DNA of 64,000 bases from Anagrus nilaparvatae. Lineage: Eukaryota > Arthropoda > Insecta > Hymenoptera > Mymaridae. The translations under genes and the position numbers were made by a program. The notes below the pieces were generated by a model. The model saw only the letters and a list, made by a program, of their open reading frames with translations. It ran no database searches and was not told where the DNA came from. This document shows, piece after piece, positions 56,876-64,000 of this stretch. How positions within the stretch are numbered: the stretch's first letter is position 1; the number at the start of each line of letters is the position of its first letter. The stretch covers positions 16,293,001-16,357,000 of the forward strand of contig JAKSXM010000002.1 of assembly GCA_022575985.1 (NCBI GenBank), written 5' to 3'.

Positions 56876-59800
56876 AGGCCTTTTGGACTGTATTTGTTTA
56901 GGTTTTTCTCTATTTCACATATTTTTTCATAATAAGTAAACTTGTTTTATAAAAATTTCAACCTATTCAAATGGTTTCATGCAAGTGGATCCAACGTTTA
57001 TAAAAATACAATAATTTTGATACCTATTTAAATTTTTTATATTATGTTTTTTTATTTCTCAGGCCTTTTGGACTGTATTTGTTTAGGTTTTTCTCTATTT
57101 CACATATTTTTTCATAATAAGTAAACTTGTTTTATAAAAATTTTAACCAATTCAAATGGTTTCATGAAAGTGGATCCACCTTTTCTAAATATACAATAAT
57201 TTTAATACTTATTTAATTTATTTATATCTTGTTTTTTAATTACGCTGGCCTGGTGGGCCGTATTTGTTTTAGTTTTCCTCTACATAGAATATTCTCTTAT
57301 TATTAGTAAACTTGGTTTATAAAAATTTTAACCAATTCAAATGGTTTCGAGCAAGTAGATCCAAAGATTCTAAAAATACAATATTTTTGATACCTATTTA
57401 TATTTTTATATCTTGTTTTTTTATTTCTCAGGCCTTTTGGACTGTATTTGTTAAGGTTTTTCTCTATTTTACATATTTTTACATTATAAGTAAACTTGTT
57501 TTATATAAATTTTAACCTATTCAAATGGTTTCATGAAAGTGGATCCACCTTTTCTAAATATACAATAATTTTAATACTTATTTAATTTATTTATATCTTG
57601 TTTTTTAATTACGCTGCCCTGAAGGGCCGTATTTGTTTAAGTTTTTCTCTACGTAGAATATTCTCTCATTATTAGTAAACTGAGTTTATAAAAATTTTAA
57701 CCAATTCAAATGGTTTCATGCAAGTGGATCCAAGGATTATAAAAATACAATAATTTTGATACCTAATTAAATTTTTTGTATCTTGTTTTTTTATTTCTCA
57801 GGCCTTTTGGACTGTATTGGTTTAGGTTTTTCTCTATTTTACATATTTTTTCATTATAAGTAAACTTGTTTTATAAAAATTTTAACCTATTCAAATGGTT
57901 TCATGAAAGTGAATCCACCTTATCTAAATATACATTAATTTTAATACTTATTTAATTTATTTATATCTTGTTTTTCAATTACGCTGGCCTGGTGGGCCGT
58001 ATTTGTTTTAGTTTTCCTCTACATAGAATATTCTCTCATTATTTGTAAACTTGGTTTATAAAAATTTTAACCAATTCAAATGGTTTTATGCAAGTAGATC
58101 CAACGTTTATAAAAATACAATAATTTTGATACCTAATTAAATTTTTTATATCTTGTTTTTTTATTTCTCAGGCCTTTTGGACTGTATTTGTTTAGGTTTT
58201 TCTCTATTTCACATTTTTTTTCATAATAAGTAAACTTGTTTTATAAAAATTTCAACCTATTCAAATGGTTTCATGCAAGTGGATCCAACGTTTATAAAAA
58301 TACAATAATTTTGATACCTATTTAAATTTTTTATATTATGTTTTTTTAATTCTCAGGCCTTTTGGACTGTATTTGTTTAGGTTTTTCTCTATTTCACATA
58401 TTTTTTCATAATAAGTAAACTTGTTTTATAAAAATTTTAACCAATTCAAATGGTTTCATGAAAGTGGATCCACCTTTTCTAAATATACAATAATTTTAAT
58501 ACTTATTTAATTTATTTATATCTTGTTTTTTAATTACGCTGGCCTGGTGGGCCGTATTTGTTTTAGTTTTCCTCTACATAGAATATTCTCTTATTATTAG
58601 TAAACTTGGTTTATAAAAATTTTAACCAATTCAAATGGTTTCAAGCAAGTATATCCAAAGATTATAAAAATACAATATTTTTGATACCTATTTATATTTT
58701 TATATCTTGTTTTTTTATTTCTCAGGCCTTTTGGACTGTATTTGTTTAGGTTTTTCTCTATTTTACATATTTTTTCATTATAAGTAAACTTGTTTTATAA
58801 AAATTTCAACCTATTCAAATGGTTTCATGCAAGTGGATCCAACGTTTATAAAAATACAATAATTTTGATACCTATTTAAATTTTTTATATTATGTTTTTT
58901 TATTTCTCAGGCCTTTTGGACTGTATTTGTTAAGGTTTTTCTCTATTTCACATATTTTTTCATAATAAGTAAACTTGGTTTATAAGAATTTTAACAAATT
59001 CAAATGGTTTCATGAAAGTGGATCCACCTTTTCTTAATATACAATAATTTTAATACTTATTTAATTTATTTATATCTTGTTTTATAATTACGCTGGCCTG
59101 GTGGGCCGTATTTGTTTTAGTTTTCCTCTACATAGAATATTCTCTTATTATTAGTAAACTTGGTTTATAAAAATTTTAACCAATTCAAATGGTTTCAAGC
59201 AAGTAGATCCAAAGATTCTAAAAATACAATATTTTTGATACCTATTTATATATTTATATCTTGTTTTTTTATTTCTCAGGCCTTTTGGACTGTATTTGTT
59301 AAGGTTTTTCTCTATTTTACATATTTTTTCATTATAAGTAAACTTGTTTTATAAAAATTTTAACCTATTCAAATGGTTTCATGAAAGTGGATCCAACTTT
59401 TCTAAATATACAAAAATTTAAATACTTTTTTAATTTATTTATATCTTGTTTTTTAATTACGCTGGCCTGGTGAGCCGTATTTGTTTTAGTTTTCCTCTAC
59501 ATAGAATATTCTCTTATTATTAGTAAACTTGGTTTATAAAAATTTTAACAAATTAAATGGTTTCAAGCAAGTAGATCCAAATATTCTAAAAATACAATAT
59601 TTTTGATACCTATTTATATTTTTATATCTTGTTTTTTTATTTCTCAGGCCTTTTGGACTGTATTTGTTAAGGTTTTTCTCTATTTTACATATTTTTTCAT
59701 TATAAGTAAACTTGTTTTATAAAAATTTTAACCTATTCAAATGGTTTCATGCAAGTGGATCCAACGTTTATAAAAATACAATAATTTTGATACCTATTTA

Positions 59801-62800
59801 AATTTTTTATTTTATGTTTTTTTATTTCTCAGGCCTTTTGGACTGTATTTGTTTAAGTTTTTCTCTATTTTATATATTTTTCTATTATAAGTAAACTTGG
59901 TTTATAAGAATTTTAACCAATTCAAATGGTTTCACGAAAGTGGATCCACCTTTTCTAAATATACAATAATATTAATACTTATTTAATTTATTTATATCTT
60001 GTTTTTTAATTACGCTGGCCTGGTGGGCCGTATTTGTTTTAGTTTTCCTCTACACAGAATATTCTCTTATTATTAGTAAACTTGGTTTATAAAAATTTTA
60101 ACCAATTCAAATGGTTTCGAGCAAGTAGATCCAAATATTCTAAAAATACAATATTTTTGATACCTATTTATATTTTTATATCTTGTTTTTTTATTTCTCA
60201 GGCCTTTTGGACTGTATTGGTTTAGGTTTTTCTCTATTTTACATATTTTTTCATTATAAGTAAACTTGTTTTATAAAAATTTTAACCTATTCAAATGGTT
60301 TCATGAAAGTGGATCCACCTTTTCTAAATATACAATAATTTTAATACTTTTTTAATTTATTTTTTCTTGTTTTTTAATTACGCTGGCCTGAAGGGCCGTA
60401 TTTGTTTAAGTTTTTCTCTATGTAGAATATTCTCTCATTATTAGTAAAATTGGTTTATAAAAATTTTAACCAATTCAAATGGTTTTATGCAAGTAGATCC
60501 AACGTTTATAAAAATACAATAATTTTGATACCTAATTAAATTTTTTATATCTTGTTTTTTTATTTCTCAGGCCTTTTTGACTGTATTTGTTTAGGTTTTT
60601 CTCTATTTTACATATTTTTTCATTATAAGTAAACTTGTTTTATAAAAATTTTAACCTATTCAAATGGTTTCATGCAAGTGGATCCAACGTTTATAAAAAT
60701 ACAATAATTTTGATACCTATTTAAATTTTTTATATTATGTTTTTTTATTTCTCAGGCCTTTTGGACTGTATTTGTTTAAGTTTTTATCTATTTTATATAT
60801 TTTTCTATTATAAGTAAACTTGGTTTATAAGAATTTTAACCAATTCAAATGGTTTCATGAAAGTGGATCCACCTTTTCTAAATATACAATAATTTTAATA
60901 CTTATTTAATTTATTTATATCTTGTTTTTTAATTATGCTGGCCTGGTGGGCCATATTTGTTTTAGTTTTCCTCTACGTAGAATATTCTCTTATTATTAGT
61001 AAACTTGGTTTATAAAAATTTTAACCAATTCAAATGGTTTCAAGCAAGTAGATCCAAAGATTATAAAAATACAATATTTTTGATACCAATTTATATTTTT
61101 ATATCTTGTTTTTTTATTTCTCAGGCCTTTTGGACTGTATTTGTTTAGGTTTTTCTCTATTTTACATATTTTTTCATTATAAGTAAACTTGTTTTATAAA
61201 AATTTCAACCTATTCAAATGGTTTCATGCAAGTGGATCCAACGTTTATAAAAATACAATAATTTTGATACCTATTTAAATTTTTTATATTATGTTTTTTT
61301 ATTTCTCAGGTCTTTTGGACTGTATTTGTTAAGGTTTTTCTCTATTTCACATATTTTTTCATAATAAGTAAACTTGGTTTATAAGAATTTTAACAAATTC
61401 AAATGGTTTCATGAAAGTGGATCCACCTTTTCTAAATATACAATAATTTTAATACTTATTTAATTTATTTATATCTTGTTTTTTAATTACGCTGGCCTGG
61501 TGGGCCGTATTTGTTTTAGTTTTCCTCTACATAGAATATTCTCTTATTATTAGTAAACTTGGTTTATAAAAATTTTAACCAATTCAAATGGTTTCAAGCA
61601 AGTAGATCCAAAGATTCTAAAAATACAATATTTTTGATACCTATTTATATATTTATATCTTGTTTTTTTATTTCTCAGGCCTTTTGGACTGTATTTGTTA
61701 AGGTTTTTCTCTATTTTACATATTTTTTCATTATAAGTAAACTTGTTTTATAAAAATTTTAACCTATTCAAATGGTTTCATGAAAGTGGATCCAACTTTT
61801 CTAAATATACAAAAATTTAAATACTTTTTTAATTTATTTATATCTTGTTTTTTAATTACGCTGGCCTGGTGAGCCGTATTTGTTTTAGTTTTCCTCTACA
61901 TAGAATTTTCTCTTATTATTAGTAAACTTGGTTTATAAAAATTTTAACAAATTAAATGGTTTCAAGCAAGTAGATCCAAATATTCTAAAAATACAATATT
62001 TTTGATACATATTTATATTTTTATATTTTGTTTTTTTATTTCTCAGGCCTTTTGGACTGTATTTGTTAAGGTTTTTCTCTATTTTACATATTTTTTCATT
62101 ATAAGTAAACTTGTTTTATAAAAATTTTAACCTATTCAAATGGTTTCATGCAAGTGGATCCAACGTTTATAAAAATACAATAATTTTGATACCTATTTAA
62201 ATTTTTTATTTTATGTTTTTTTATTTCTCAGGCCTTTTGGACTGTATCTGTTTAAGTTTTTCTCTATTTTATATATTTTTCTATTATAAGTAAACTTGGT
62301 TTATAAGAATTTTAACCAATTCAAATGGTTTCACGAAAGTGGATCCACCTTTTCTAAATATACAATAATATTAATACTTATTTAATTTATTTATATCTTG
62401 TTTTTTAATTACGCTGGCCTGGTGGGCCGTATTTGTTTTAGTTTTCCTCTACACAGAATATTCTCTTATTATTAGTAAACTTGGTTTATAAAAATTTTAA
62501 CCAATTCAAATGGTTTCGAGCAAGTAGATCCAAAGATTCTAAAAATACAATATTTTTGATACCTATTTATATTTTTATATCTTGTTTTTTTATTTCTCAG
62601 GCCTTTTGGACTGTATTTGTTAAGGTTTTTCTCTATTTTACATATTTTTACATTATAAGTAAACTTGTTTTATATAAATTTTAACCTATTCAAATGGTTT
62701 CATGAAAGTGGATCCACCTTTTCTAAATATACAATAATTTTAATACTTATTTAATTTATTTATATCTTGTTTTTTAATTACGCTGCCCTGAAGGGCCGTA

Positions 62801-64000
62801 TTTGTTTAAGTTTTTCTCTACGTAGAATATTCTCTCATTATTAGTAAACTGAGTTTATAAAAATTTTAACCAATTCAAATGGTTTCATGCAAGTGGATCC
62901 AAGGATTATAAAAATACAATAATTTTGATACCTAATTAAATTTTTTGTATCTTGTTTTTTTATTTCTCAGGCCTTTTGGACTGTATTGGTTTAGGTTTTT
63001 CTCTATTTTACATATTTTTTCATTATAAGTAAACTTGTTTTATAAAAATTTTAACCTATTCAAATGGTTTCATGAAAGTGAATCCACCTTATCTAAATAT
63101 ACATTAATTTTAATACTTATTTAATTTATTTATATCTTGTTTTTCAATTACGCTGGCCTGGTGGGCCGTATTTGTTTTAGTTTTCCTCTACATAGAATAT
63201 TCTCTCATTATTTGTAAACTGGGTTTATAAAAATTTTAACCAATTCAAATGGTTTTATGCAAGTAGATCCAACGTTTATAAAAATACAATAATTTTGATA
63301 CCTAATTAAATTTTTTATATCTTGTTTTTTTATTTCTCAGGCCTTTTGGACTGTATTTGTTTAGGTTTTTCTCTATTTTACATATTTTTTCATTATAAGT
63401 AAACTTGTTTTATAAAAATTTTAACCTATTCAAATGGTTTCATGCAAGTGGATCCAACGTTTATAAAAATACAATAATTTTGATACCTATTTAAATTTTT
63501 TATATTATGTTTTTTTATTTCTCAGGCCTTTTGGACTGTATTTGTTTAAGTTTTTTTCTATTTTATATATTTTTCTATTATAAGTAAACTTGGTTTATAA
63601 GAATTTTAACCAATTCAAATGGTTTCATGAAAGTGGATCCACCTTTTCTAAATATACAATAATTTTAATACTTATTTAATTTATTTATATCTTGTTTTTT
63701 AATTATGCTGGCCTGGTGGGCCATATTTGTTTTAGTTTTCCTCTACGTAGAATATTCTCTTATTATTAGTAAACTTGGTTTATAAAAATTTTAACCAATT
63801 CAAATGGTTTCAAGCAAGTAGATCCAAAGATTATAAAAATACAATATTTTTGATACCTATTTATATTTTTATATCTTGTTTTTTTATTTCTCAGGCCTTT
63901 TGGACTGTATTTGTTTAGGTTTTTCTCTATTTTACATATTTTTTCATTATAAGTAAACTTGTTTTATAAAAATTTCAACCTATTCAAATGGTTTCATGCA
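56876..64000. repeat. 185-bp A/B satellite with higher-order structure, right part
   Basis: About 38 monomers to the end of the window. 'ctcagg' starts at 57060, 57429, 57799, 58169, 58354, 58723, 58908, 59278, 59645, 59830, 60199, 60569, 60754, 61122, 61308, 61678, 62045, 62230, 62599, 62969, 63339, 63524, 63893. Intervals are 367-370 (A+B) or 185 (A alone). The interval series 369-370-370-185-369 from 57060 recurs from 62230, giving a 5,170-bp period, and the series from 59278 recurs from 61678 (2,400 bp). The sequence is non-coding; it probably continues past the window. A location in heterochromatin is likely but not shown. Confidence 0.95.

Noticed and set aside
46743..62684. Recurring 60-67 residue ORFs beginning MVYKNFNQFKW at 46743, 57312, 59160, 61559 and 62481
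   Set aside because: They lie across the A/B satellite junction and repeat only because the unit repeats; most other dimers break the frame, and no start context, conservation pattern or domain supports translation.

Overview
The window is a piece of an AT-rich insect nuclear genome. Evidence: short multi-exon genes with GT-AG introns, single-exon-free compact loci for conserved eukaryotic proteins, a THAP gene, a C2H2 zinc-finger gene, MITE-type transposons, and several kilobase-scale satellite arrays. The very low GC and the style of the tandem repeats (units around a 'gggtcgctgatcacgaa' core) remind me of hymenopteran genomes, especially parasitoid wasps, but that is a low-confidence impression. 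No bacterial or viral genes were seen.

Positions 1-25,200 are the gene-rich part. In order: the 3' end of SURF6 (+, rRNA-processing factor), PDSS2 (+, ubiquinone side-chain synthesis), TMCO1 (-, ER calcium-load channel), a UPRT homologue (+), SCAR/WAVE (-, Arp2/3 activator; six coding exons, with a probable non-coding first exon about 6.4 kb upstream), LSm3 (+, U6 snRNA/mRNA decay), SPEF1/CLAMP (-, microtubule-binding CH protein), and a five-exon THAP-domain gene (-) with a tandemly duplicated exon. TMCO1/UPRT and SCAR/LSm3 are divergent pairs; PDSS2/TMCO1, UPRT/SCAR and LSm3/SPEF1 are convergent. They are ordinary unlinked housekeeping functions, not a pathway cluster. I reassembled each exon chain by hand and all complete chains keep frame.

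Positions 25,350-46,400 are repeat-rich, with one intact C2H2 zinc-finger gene (34,281-35,138) and one dead F-box/LRR-like gene (38,488-40,243) broken by frameshifts and by a hAT-like MITE with a clear 8-bp target duplication. The rest is MITEs, minisatellites, and striking inverted structures: a roughly 2-kb palindrome of 140-bp tandem units (27,560-29,531), a 321-bp near-perfect foldback (41,642-41,962), and a roughly 960-bp inverted repeat (43,010-43,975).

Positions 46,437-64,000 are a 185-bp satellite organised into 370-bp A/B dimers, extra single A monomers and higher-order periods near 2.4 and 5.17 kb. It is interrupted exactly once, at 47,604-56,875, by a 9,272-bp element with 15-bp perfect terminal inverted repeats and a 2-bp AG target duplication. 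That element has no recognisable gene: it consists of subterminal tandem repeats, a degenerate tRNA-like Pol III module, and a central 55-bp satellite (with a 278-bp higher-order unit) arranged as two opposed arrays inside inverted arms. This giant non-coding foldback-like element is the most unusual thing in the window.
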